Shown: one piece after another, positions 55,719 through 64,000 of the stretch
How the letters are laid out: the number at the start of each line of letters is the position of its first letter
Position numbering within the stretch: the first letter of the stretch is position 1
Assembly: GCF_011386835.1 (NCBI RefSeq)
Contig: NC_088791.1
Coordinates: forward strand, 31,098,998-31,162,997
Reading direction: 5' to 3'
Origin: Chrysemys picta bellii
Lineage: Eukaryota; Chordata; Testudines; Emydidae
DNA: 64,000 bases
Position numbers and translations under genes: made by a program
The notes under the pieces: model-generated
Seen by the model: only the letters and a program-made list of their open reading frames with translations
Databases searched by the model: none
What the model was told of the DNA's origin: nothing

Positions 55719-55932
55719 TATCAGGGGGTAGCCGTGTTAGTCTGTATCTACAAAAACAACAAGGAGTCTGGTGGCACCTTAAAGACTAACAGATTTATTT
55801 GGGCATAAGCTTTCGTGAGTAAAAACCTCACTTCTTCGGATGCATCCGAAGAAGTGAGGTTTTTACTCACGAAAGCTTATGCCCAAATAAATCTGTTAGT
55901 CTTTAAGGTGCCACCAGACTCCTTGTTGTTTT
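55719..55932. mobile_element. Penelope-tail foldback: perfect 184-bp palindrome with target duplication
   Basis: Positions 55751-55842 and 55843-55934 are exact inverted copies of 92 bp with no spacer (centre GGATGCATCC; the last two bases overlap the duplication). A single-copy arm 55719-55750 (TATCAGGGGGTAGCCGTGTT...) precedes it. The unit is the Penelope tail (ACTCACGAAAGCTTATGCCC, TGTTAGTCTTTAAGGTGCCA). TGGAACAGGACAAG is repeated on both sides (55705-55718, 55933-55946). Confidence 0.95.
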
Positions 55933-55949
55933 TGGAACAGGACAAGACT

Positions 55950-57320
55950 CAGTGCCTCAAATAGCTCAATGCAGGAAAAAATCCTTGCAGAATTTCAAGG
56001 ACACAAGTGAACTTCAATACATTGTGAGAGGGGTGCTTCAGACCACAGAAGCTCCCAGGACACAGCCTGGTTAATCACAATGAAAGAAGTGCAGAGACAA
56101 TGATAAGTTACAAATTCAAAGCTGTTTGTTGTTTTTTTTTTAAATTACAGAATTACTTGGGTTTGGGGTGGGGAGGGGAGTGCCATCAGTGGCTGTGCTA
56201 GAAAAGCTTTTGCTATCATTTCAGGCCTTTCCATGGTTTGGAGGACATAACAGTTCTTGTAGTGCCCAATTGGCAAAGGGAGATGTTATCCGAAGCTGCT
56301 GTCTTCTCAAAAATTCACTTTCAAGCCATTTTTATTGTTTGCATTGTACGGTTGCCATATTGAACTCCACATTATGAGGGGTAGCCAAGCCATTAGCATA
56401 CAATTCTCCACTAGCTGATACTTACTGATAGCCAAGGCTTCTAATAACTTTTACATTGGTTCATAGTACAGAAATTGTTCCCTCACTGTATTAGTATTTG
56501 TTAACATGAAGCCAGAAACTTACTGAGCTTAGGGGTGGCTTCTGTCCCTTCCCCATATGCTCCAGACTCCATGGTGGGCTATGGGGGGAGGCATCAAACA
56601 GCTCCTCCAAGCATTGGCAAAGGATGTGCTTCTGCTGTCAAGCCTCCTGTGGGACTGGTTTCAGCAACAGAATCACTTCACTGTCCTCACTCAGTGCCTG
56701 CTAGTGGCTCCCATCAGTCCCCATGCTGGAGTCTGAGGCCAGCAGGTCACCATCCCGGCTGACCAGGTCATCATGCATTACCATGGACTCTGTGCTCAGC
56801 GCAGTGCCAGCACCAGGCCAAACTCCTTATAAAATGGGCATGATGTCAGCAAGTTGCCTGAGAAGCAGTGCTGATCCCTGATTTTTCTCTACTCAGTCCC
56901 GAGCCACTGACTCTGCTCCCTGCACAGTGCAGGAAAAAATCCTTGCAGAATCACATTAGTCACGTAAATTTGCAATGCTGCCAGCTTCTTCACTATTTAC
57001 TGGTATGCATGATCATTCCTGGTATTCCTATTAAAGTCCACTGTTTTGCTGGGCTAGCACCAGAGATTTACAAAAATCTGGCTGTGCTCCTGTGACCATG
57101 AAACAGCGGACTTTGCAAAAGGCTTTTTCTGTTCAGTCTCCATTACAAACTGAGAAGACTCTCAGATGGTGTGTTTGCAGCTCAGTGGTCAGACAATGGA
57201 AGAGTTAAAGACAGACTCACGAAGCTGCTGCAGTACACATTAGGGGATTGCTTAAATTTTCACTGGAGTTGACTAAAGATTATTTGGCTAGAGAAGAATT
57301 TGCCCCATGAGATTGTGGGA
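55950..57320. other. Probably old Harbinger interior; no gene supported
   Basis: A 75-codon frame on both strands around 56535-56800 and Ser/Asp-rich minus readings might belong to the older Harbinger's Myb-like gene, but no trihelix motif is visible. CTGCACAGTGCAGGAAAAAATCC near 56919 repeats a phrase (ATGCAGGAAAAAATCC) seen at 55969. Confidence 0.35.
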
Positions 57321-57326
57321 TATGTT

Positions 57327-58231
57327 TGTCGGACTCCCAGGACCCAAGCCATGAAGGGCTGGAACTACATTGCAAAGCAATAGGGCTCAAACCCTGGCTG
57401 TTGGCTTGACTCGGGCTCGGCCTTCCACCCTCACGGGGTCTTAGGACCTGCGATGGGTCTGGCACCACAGCGCCCCTTTGTGGCAGGGGAGGGTGGTGTG
57501 CCAGGGACTCGCCTCTCAAGTTTCCCATCCTGCCTTCTTTAAGGGTGTCCCGGTGGGGCCTAATGGCAGGTTCCCACGTGCTCGCCCCGAGTATCAGGGC
57601 AGCGTGGCCCAACGGCCAGGGTCCATATAACTCGCCCCGAGTATCAGGGCAGCGTGGCCCAACAGCCAGGGTCCATATAACTCGCCTCAAGTATCAGGGC
57701 AGCATGGCCCAATGGCCAGAGTCTATCTTTCACCCTCTCAGGCGGGGAAGTGTCGCCTAATGGTCGGAGAAGTAGGGGGACCCGGGGCTCTCCTATTGGT
57801 GGGGTTCCCCTTGCCGTTGGCTCAGCGGGGATCCACCCGCAACACGCCGAGCGTCAGTGCTGCTTTAACGCGGCTTGACCCTAAAGTTCCCCTGGGTCAC
57901 TTCCTACCCTCAATGTCGTATTCTCCACTGGAGGGGGGGAGGGGAGAGAGAAGGGGTTCTGGTCCGTTTCCCTCTGTCGTGCCCTCCATCTGGGACGTAA
58001 GATATGTGCCAGCTGGGCTGGCTCCTGGAGCGTTGGCTGTCCCTCTTCGGGAGCTGACTGTGTGCATCCTTCTCCTCCAGTGGTCAGCCCAGACTGAGCA
58101 GTTTTGCAGGCTTTTATACCTAGTCTCTAGTTGGAGCATGCCCAGCAGGGCTTCCGGGGTGGGGCTTCCTCTGCCAGGAAGGAAGGGTTAACCCCTGCGG
58201 CGCCAGTGCGGGGCCGCTCTGCCCCGTCACA
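57327..58231 (-). mobile_element. Gypsy-type LTR, about 905 bp, minus strand
   Basis: On the minus strand it starts TGTGACGGGGCAGAGC at 58231, has a TATA box (58118-58111), and ends near ...GTCCGACA at 57327. Flanks do not form a clear duplication (ATGTT/GGACC), so the 57327 limit is uncertain. It contains a 50-bp x 3 tandem repeat. Frames of 130-160 codons inside are by-products of its high GC. Confidence 0.7.
57581..57730. repeat. 50-bp tandem repeat, three copies, inside LTR
   Basis: Copies 57581-57630, 57631-57680 and 57681-57730 start CTCGCCCCGAGTATCAGGGC; the first two differ at one base, the third at about nine. Each carries GTCCATATAA (or GTCTATCTTT) at its end. Confidence 0.95.
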
Positions 58232-58502
58232 GGACCCTAGGTCCGAGACAGAGTCTGGCAGATTTGTGTGTAGATGTAAGGCGGGTTTGGGGTCAAGACT
58301 GAGTCTTAGTCCAGGTTTACATTGCAATGTAGACATAATCTAAAATTGGGATTCCCACATGCCAGCCTGCTGAGTAGAGAGCTGCCTAAGGTCAGCAACA
58401 GGAAATGCTGAGGAAATGGATGTCACCTAAGACTTGTCCCACAAAAGGAGTTAGGTACCAAGTCTGGGATGGAGGGAAGCACCAATCTCCAGTTATCTCC
58501 AG

Positions 58503-58633
58503 GCATGCGTCTGACGAAGTGGGTATTCACCCACGAAAGCTTATGCTCCAATATGTCTGTTAGTCTATACGGTGCCACAGGACTCTTTGTTGCTTTTAAC
58601 AGAGCCAAACTAACACGGCTACCCCTCTGATAC
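58503..58633 (+). mobile_element. Penelope-like element tail, 131 bp
   Basis: GCATGCGTCTGACGAAGTGG to GGCTACCCCTCTGATAC matches the tail of the palindrome at 55719 (there reverse complement) and of 20580-20661. TATCTCCAG precedes (58494-58502) and follows (58634-58642) it, a 9-bp target duplication. The tail is complete at its 3' end but extremely 5'-truncated. Confidence 0.85.
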
Positions 58634-58639
58634 TATCTC

Positions 58640-59515
58640 CAGTTAGGTTTCACAGCTGTGAACCCTGCTATGGAGTTAGGAGCCTAAGCCAGGTATTTTT
58701 CAAGAAAAAAGGAGAAGGACGTGCTGCCACCCTTATAACCTTTAGCTCAGGGTTAGAGCATTCATCCAGGAGGTGGGATGCCTGGGTTCTAATCCGCACT
58801 CTGCCTAATGTGGAGCAGAGACTTGAACTTAGGTCTCCCACCTCCCAGGTTGTGCTCTCTCAATTTCTCCTGTTGAAGCTGCACCACTTTGTATAAAATA
58901 AATATTCATAGCAAGAGAATAACTTTACAGCCCAGTAGTTGGGAGACCCAGGTTCCAGTCTCCTTGCTCCAGTGAATATTTAAGTATTTATACACAGAGG
59001 AAGAGCTTCATTGAGAGACCCACTCCAGAATACCCTATAGCCCAATGGTTAGGGCACTCTTCTGGAAGCTGGGAGATCCAAATCTCTGCATCACATCAGG
59101 GAGGATTTGAATCCAGGTCTCCCACATGCTAGATGTGTGCATGAATCATTGGGATAAAGGGATCAGTTCCTATAGTATATTTTGTGTGAGTTTAGATGTG
59201 CTCTGAGCATGCCTGCTAGTTCAGGCACAAGGGAAGAGAGGTGGGAAACACCTAGTTTGTGAATCTGCCTGGTCTCAGGTGTGAGTCAGGTGCTGAGCTG
59301 CGGGTGATGTCAGGACTTAGTCAGTGTTGCACATGCCCAGCCACCAAAATGTAGGTACCTCTGGGACTTTAATGGTAGAAACTTAGCTAGGGACTTTAGG
59401 CACCTATAGTGTTAGGCAGCAGCTGAGAAGGGCTTTCGTGAATGCCAGAGGCACCTAAATGTTGGATTTAGGTGCCTAAAGTGGCAGTTAGGCCTGCTTG
59501 TGAATCGCACCCATA
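58640..59515. repeat. Interspersed repeat with tRNA-like units
   Basis: Contains three tRNA-like stretches: TTTAGCTCAGGGTTAGAGCA with GGGTTCTAATCC (58742-58800), CCCAGTAGTTGGGAGACCCA with GGTTCCAGTC (58931-58960), and TATAGCCCAATGGTTAGGGC (59035-59054). It ends in a palindromic segment (CACCTAAATGTTGGATTTAG and TAGGTGCC motifs at 59390-59490). It looks like an old sauropsid repeat built from tRNA-derived modules. The exact ends are unknown. Confidence 0.5.
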
Positions 59516-59519
59516 TCTG

Positions 59520-61340
59520 CTGGCATTTTAAATACAGTGTCATCTCACACTGCTCAAACCACATCCAGATGGAACAAACCAGCAGCCATCCTTGCCTACA
59601 TTAGCTGAGCAGTAGGGAGGAAACTTGCAATGATCCTAGTGTAGCCACAACTAATAGAGTCAATGGCAAAATTCCCATTAACTTTAATGGAAGCAAGAAT
59701 GGTAAACTATCTGGGCTATCAACAGACTGCCACACAAACTCATCTGACATAAAGGGTGTATGTGGTAGTTAACCAGTTTTAAGTAGACATATAATTCAAG
59801 TTGGTATTTATCTGTGACAGCATAATGTTTCTGGTTAGGTATCAAAGTGCCAGCTAACACAGAGACAACGCAGGAGATTCAAACAAACAGACCTTTATTG
59901 TAGCCTGTCTCAGTTCACACTCCTGTACCTCCAGCTGGTTCACTTACTGGTGTGTGCCTCTGAAAAGCACAGTTCACTGCACTACTGACAGAGAGGAAGA
60001 GATAAGGAAGAACCTGAACTGCAGTTCAGCTTGAACTGGGCTAATAATCCAAGAGTTACTTTTGCATATGAACAGTAGTAGTATGTAGATTTGATATATT
60101 TATATGGCATTCCACTTTTCTAAACTTCATAACTGCTTCTATATTTAAGGTCATCCTCGTAATAGTAACTTAAATTGGGTAGTGGGGAATATATGAGCTG
60201 GAAAGTTTTCCTGATTCATTTTGAAGAAAATTAGGCATTTCAATTTTATTTTGCAGTAAGTAATGTGGTGATGCAAGTTAATGTCTAAGTGGTTTGTGAG
60301 ATAGAATCAGAAATAACAGCGGAGTAAAATAAAGTTACTGTGTAATAAGTCATGCAGTCTTGTGATATTTCACAGGTTAACGCAGAAGTCAACCTCTATC
60401 ACCAGTTAGCACTTGGATACTGACTGTGTTGCTCTAAATATGTGATCAAAATAAATGCTGTAGGAAAATTCTGATTCAAGGGAACAAATTGTGCCATTGG
60501 TGGCCAACATCAGCTTCTCAAAGAGTGTGCTGATGTGCAGGATTAAGAGCTTGCTTTTTTCATATAGGCAAAATGGGGGGATCCAACATGTTCATCACAG
60601 ACTTAGTTAGCAAGCAGTGATTTAGTTGTCATACAAGTACTGTTGTGTTACAGTTGCAAAGTGATTTTGTTCTGATAAAACCCAAACTCTCTACTAAGAT
60701 CTTCAGTATATTATTCCATATATCCCATTCCTTCCGTAAATGGTTTTATAGCCCTTCTTGCCATTCCAAGTTCCTTAACCCTTCTACAAATTAGGTTGTT
60801 GGTTTTTTTGGAGTACAAAGATTGAGTCATAAAAGTCTTTTCCTTGAGACATATTAATTAATGACCTACAAGCAAGACCACTGAGGAGGTGGTAAAGGAG
60901 TGATCAATGTTTGCATCTTGTGGCATTCACTTCAGTCATACCACTGAAATTTAGAAGTAGCGAAGTTTTAAAGCAATTGTTCAATGTTACACATTTCACT
61001 TATTCTGGAGTCTGTAGACTGCTTACAAGTTATGTATCAATTACCATAATGGTGTTCCTTTTACTCTTAAAATTAGGTTGCACTTGTTGAAGCAAGAGGT
61101 GCAGATAGCTGTTAATTATCAGCAACTGACAATAATGGCTTCCCAATGGCTTCTCATATGAAGGTCAAGAAATTATCTGCCTTTCCTTTCCTATCCTGGA
61201 CTTGTACATAGCCATGCACAATGCCCTCATTTCAGATTTCAAAACAGTATGTATGACATACAGCTCTAATGTGTGTGTGTGTGTGTGTGGTTTTTTTTTC
61301 TGTAGCGCAACACAAAAGACAATTGTGGTGCACTGAGGAC
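59520..61340. other. Intergenic, nothing recognised except a (TG)n tract
   Basis: AT-rich, no long open frames. AATAAATGCTG at 60450 and a (TG)n microsatellite at 61270-61289 are the only simple features. Confidence 0.5.
61270..61289. repeat. (TG)n microsatellite
   Basis: About ten TG units followed by GG and T9. Confidence 0.9.
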
Positions 61341-61342
61341 AC

Positions 61343-62029
61343 TGTTGGAATTGCAAGCTAGCACTTTAAGAGGTGGGGGGGGATAGGAAGGGGAGGTTCC
61401 TGGTCTTGCAGACTAGAGGGCTCTGTAGTGAAGAGTGTGATCTGGGCCTAGCAGAGTCTGTCTGCAGACAGCCAGCATAAAGCAAGGCGGGGTGAGTTAT
61501 ACCTTTCTGGTTTTGGAGGGCAGAATTCTAAGAAATAAAGCAGTGTTATGTTACAACCTTCCAGCAAGAGTATTTATGGTTTTTATCATAGGCGCTGACT
61601 CCGTGGGTGCTCCAGGGCACCCACGAGGAAAAATTAGCAGGTGCTCTGCACCCACTGGCAGCCAAGCTCCCCCCTCCTCGCCTGCTTCTCCCCCTTTCCC
61701 CCCCGAGTGTGCTGTCGCTTCCAGCCCCCATGCCACCTAACAGCTGTTTGGCAGGGCTTAGGACTTTACGGAAGGGAGGGGGAGGAGCGGGAATGTGGTG
61801 TGCTCAGGGGAGGAGGTGGAGAAGAGGCGGGGCAGGGGCGGGGACTTGGGGGAAGGTGGTGGAATGGGGCAGAAAGGGGCGGGGACTTTGGGAAGGGGTG
61901 GAATGAGGTTGGGGCGAGGGCGGTACAGGGGTGGGAAGAGGTGGAGCAGGGGCGGGGCCAGGGGCAGAGGGGAAGTTGACGCCTATAGTTTGTAGCTAAC
62001 TCTTCTGTGTGTATGCTCTGAACCCAACA
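61343..62029 (+). mobile_element. LTR split by a MITE
   Basis: TGTTGGAATTGCAAGC at 61343 and GAACCCAACA ending at 62029 form TGTTGG/CCAACA ends, with AATAAA at 61534-61539. Removing the MITE 61587-61987 leaves an LTR of about 290 bp. Flanking five bases (GACAC/ACAAT) do not match, so the assignment is moderate. LINE sequence starts directly after it. Confidence 0.55.
61587..61987. mobile_element. G-rich MITE nested in LTR, about 400 bp
   Basis: The ends are CATAGGCGCTGACTCC and AAGTTGACGCCTATA, imperfect inverted repeats (AGGCGC/GCGCCT-like). The interior 61770-61975 is a G-rich degenerate repeat (GGGGCGGGGACTTGGGG units) with quadruplex potential. The 8-bp flanks match only partly (GTTTTTAT/GTTTGTAG). 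Confidence 0.7.
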
Positions 62030-62540
62030 ACAATAAGAAGTTCTACAAATATATTAGAAAGAAGAAGGAAAGCATAGGTCCATTAGTTAATGGGGAAGGT
62101 GGGAAAATAATGGATGACACAGAAGGCTGAAGTGCTTAGTTTACTTCAATCTTCTTTAAAAGGGTTAATTGTGACCAGATGCTTAACACAAATAATATTA
62201 ACCAGGGGAAGAAACACAGGCAGGAATAGGGGAAGAACAGGTTAAAAATATTTAGATGTATTCAATAAGCAGGGCCCAATGAAATTCACACTAGAGTAAC
62301 TAAGGAACTCACTAAAGCAATCTCTGAATCTTTAGCCATTATTTTTGAGGTCTCATGGAAGATGGGAGATGTTCCAGATGACTAGAGAAAGGCAAACATA
62401 GTACTTACATTCAAACAGGAGGAAAAGGACTTGGGAAATGATAGACCAGTCGGCCTAACTTTGATAGCCAGAAAGATATTGGGGAACAAATAATTAAACA
62501 AACAATTTGTAAGCACCTAGAGGATTACAAGGTGCTAAGT
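62030..62540 (+). pseudogene. CR1-like LINE fragment upstream of the RT core
   Basis: Plus-strand pieces NNKKFYKYIRKKKESIG, LVNGEGGKIMDD, QGPMKFTLE, then HGRWEMFQ and NDRPVGL-like remains match the region between endonuclease and RT motif 1-2 of the CR1 at 37540-37990. It is old, with many stops. Confidence 0.7.
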
Positions 62541-62944
62541 AGGACCCTGAGAAAATTGTGATTTTCTGGAAATTGCAAAATTAGCCGTAGACCATGATTT
62601 TTCCAACAGCAGGGAGGCAGAAGTGAGAATTCGCACATTCCAGTCTCATGTTTGGTGAGGCTTACAGATGCCCATGCCTCCTTCCCCCAAATGCTATTTT
62701 GACAGCAGGATATCCAATGGGTGTGCAGTATGTTGCAGGGCAGCCCTCCCCATTGGCTATGTACTTGTCCCACTAGGCTGCATCCCTCACTGTGTATTAA
62801 TGAGCCCAGAGGAGCAGGGTGGAAGCATTGCAAGGAAATGGTTTCCGAGGAGCCCTGTATAAAGTTGCTGCTGCTGCACTCCAGCCACCCCCTCCGTGGC
62901 CCTGGGGAGTAGGTATCAGGGACAGGTAAAGGTGAGTGTGGGGG

Positions 62945-63209
62945 GCACGGCCAGCTCCAGGCACCAGCGAAGGAAGCAGGTGCCTGGGGCAGCAGTCTGT
63001 CCGTTGTTGGGGCGGCACGTCCGGGTCGGTGGCGGCGGCACTTCGGCGGCAGCTCAGTCGGTCTGCTTCGGTCTTCAGCGGCAATTCAGCGGTGGGTCCT
63101 TCTGTCTTCCACTTCAGCGGCACTTTGGCGGCAGCTCAATCCCGTTTTTTTTTCTTTCTTTTTTTTTTTTTGCTGCTTGGGGCAGCAAAAAAGCTGGAGC
63201 CGGCCCTGG
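62945..63209. mobile_element. hAT-type MITE, about 265 bp
   Basis: The ends are CACGGCCAGCTCCAGGC and AGCTGGAGCCGGCCCTG (inverted, imperfect). The core is built of CTTCGGCGGCAGCTCAGTCG-like units, with a poly(T) tract at 63145-63170. The flanks are GT/GG-rich and ambiguous as a duplication. It is related to the end at 1-35. Confidence 0.7.
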
Positions 63210-63480
63210 TGTGTGTGTGTGGGGGAGGGGACAGTTAGGGAGATGATGCTGGTGGGGGGGGGCAGCTGGGTGAGGGGCTAGAGGTGGATGGGACAGGTGG
63301 GGGGAAGGTTGAAGGGCTGTGGGGGAATGGGAGGCTGGTGAGAGGCTTGGGGGATGGGACAGGTGTAGGCAGTAACTGGGTGAGGTGCCAGGGGGAGCTG
63401 GGTGAGGAGTCTCGGGAGACAGGACAGGATGAAGGGGGAGCTGGGTGAGGGACGGGGAGGACAGCAGTTAAGGGGAGGGT
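63210..63480. repeat. G-rich degenerate minisatellite
   Basis: Runs such as GGTGGGGGGGGGCAGCTGGG and repeated GAGCTGGGTGAGG / GGGATGGGACAGGTG units. Many G-tracts on + give quadruplex potential. No gene. Confidence 0.7.
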
Positions 63481-63571
63481 CTATGAGCTACACCAAGCAT
63501 GAAACCAGTGCATATGCTTCTACCTCCCATTGTTGGACAAATTGCAGCAGTTCAGGAGGCACTTAGCAGCC

Positions 63572-63700
63572 GGTTTTATGCAAGGCACAGTAATCAGCAC
63601 TGCTACTGCTTGGAACCTGAGCAACTCTAGCCTCAGTGGGAAGGTGGAAGCATGTACTCCAAGTGGCAGCAGCGCTGGCTCCTGTGCCTTGCATAAAACC
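63572..63700. repeat. 19-bp inverted repeat within an unidentified repeat
   Basis: GGTTTTATGCAAGGCACAG (63572-63590) and CTGTGCCTTGCATAAAACC (63682-63700) are perfect inverted copies around a 91-bp loop. The flanking phrase GATTTTTC.AACAGCAGGGAG (63738) also occurs near 62598, so this belongs to a repeat family. Confidence 0.7.
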
Positions 63701-63785
63701 GTCCACCAAGTCCCCTCCCGACCTCCTCTGCAATCTGCTGTGATTTTTCAAACAGCAGGGAGATGGAAGTGGCCATCCGCGCATT

Positions 63786-64000
63786 AGGGTGACCAGACGT
63801 CCCGATTTTATCGGGACTGTCCCAATATTTCCTTGTTTGTCCCGCATCCCGACCGACGTGCGGTCGGGACACTGGACAAACAAGGAAATGCTCCAGAGCC
63901 CGGAAGTGCTCGCGCCCCCCCCGCCCCGACTCCACCCCCTCCTCCCCCGATTGGCTCCCTCCCCGAATCCCCGCCTCTTACCCAGGCTCACCATTCCTCC
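63786..64000. mobile_element. MITE cut by the window end
   Basis: TAGGGTGACCAGACGTCCCG starts a turtle MITE family with TAGGGTGACCAGA termini. TTCCTTGTTTGTCC and its inverse GGACAAACAAGGAA-like (63829-63889) form a hairpin. The right terminus is outside the window. Confidence 0.6.

Noticed and set aside
55751..55934. The palindrome as a rho-independent-type terminator or a CRISPR-like repeat
   Set aside because: The genome is eukaryotic, the arms match Penelope tails elsewhere in the window, and a target duplication marks it as an insertion.
57545..58191. Frames of 70-160 codons in GC-rich DNA
   Set aside because: They lie inside a Gypsy-type LTR that contains a tandem repeat and a TATA box; no protein motif is present.
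58742..58800. A possible tRNA gene
   Set aside because: A degenerate tRNA-like unit within an interspersed repeat, repeated in altered form at 58931 and 59035.

Overview
This is eukaryotic, repeat-dense DNA, almost certainly from a turtle (probably a cryptodire). The indicators are CR1 LINEs with the (TCTATGA)-type 3' end, a tRNA-derived SINE of the type described for cryptodiran turtles (two copies, one per strand), a Penelope-like element with a GIY-YIG domain, a two-gene PIF/Harbinger element, several hAT families with 8-bp target duplications, Ty3/Gypsy fragments and ERV-type solo LTRs. I see no bacterial, plasmid or CRISPR features.

Host gene. The left 13.3 kb carries the last four coding exons (321-409, 824-873, 3652-3810, 13221-13280; + strand) of a GH31 alpha-glucosidase of the GAA / sucrase-isomaltase / maltase-glucoamylase group. 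Splice sites and phases agree, and a poly(A) signal follows the stop. The catalytic part lies upstream of the window. The 9.4-kb last intron holds a CR1 with a nested hAT MITE, a complete autonomous hAT transposon with an intact 602-codon transposase (6855-9214), and a Harbinger MITE. No further host gene is recognisable to the right.

16-25 kb: Gypsy reverse transcriptase (-) and integrase (+) debris, a SINE, then a Penelope-like element whose 3' tail is split by a complete 4.3-kb PIF/Harbinger element (20662-24958, TAA duplication). That element has a nuclease on +, a Myb/SANT-like gene on -, convergent poly(A) signals, and a third ORF on + inside the Myb intron.

25-43 kb: LTR-like sequence, an internally deleted hAT (29155-30837), two decayed Gypsy elements, and a nearly full ORF2 of a young CR1 (36216-39357) nested in an older LINE. 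A GC-rich hAT MITE follows at 41187-42057.

43-64 kb: a SINE, a 219-bp tandem duplication, a second GC-rich MITE, solo LTRs with target duplications (47680-48604, 50539-51669; 53132-53894 with an imperfect one), an older Harbinger, a perfect 184-bp palindrome made of Penelope tails (55719-55932), a Gypsy-type LTR with a 50-bp x 3 internal repeat, and nested MITE/LTR/LINE debris to the window end.

The genes do not form one pathway. The window is a terminal piece of a host glycosidase gene followed by an intergenic graveyard of nested mobile elements, one of which (the 6.9-kb hAT) looks recent and potentially functional.
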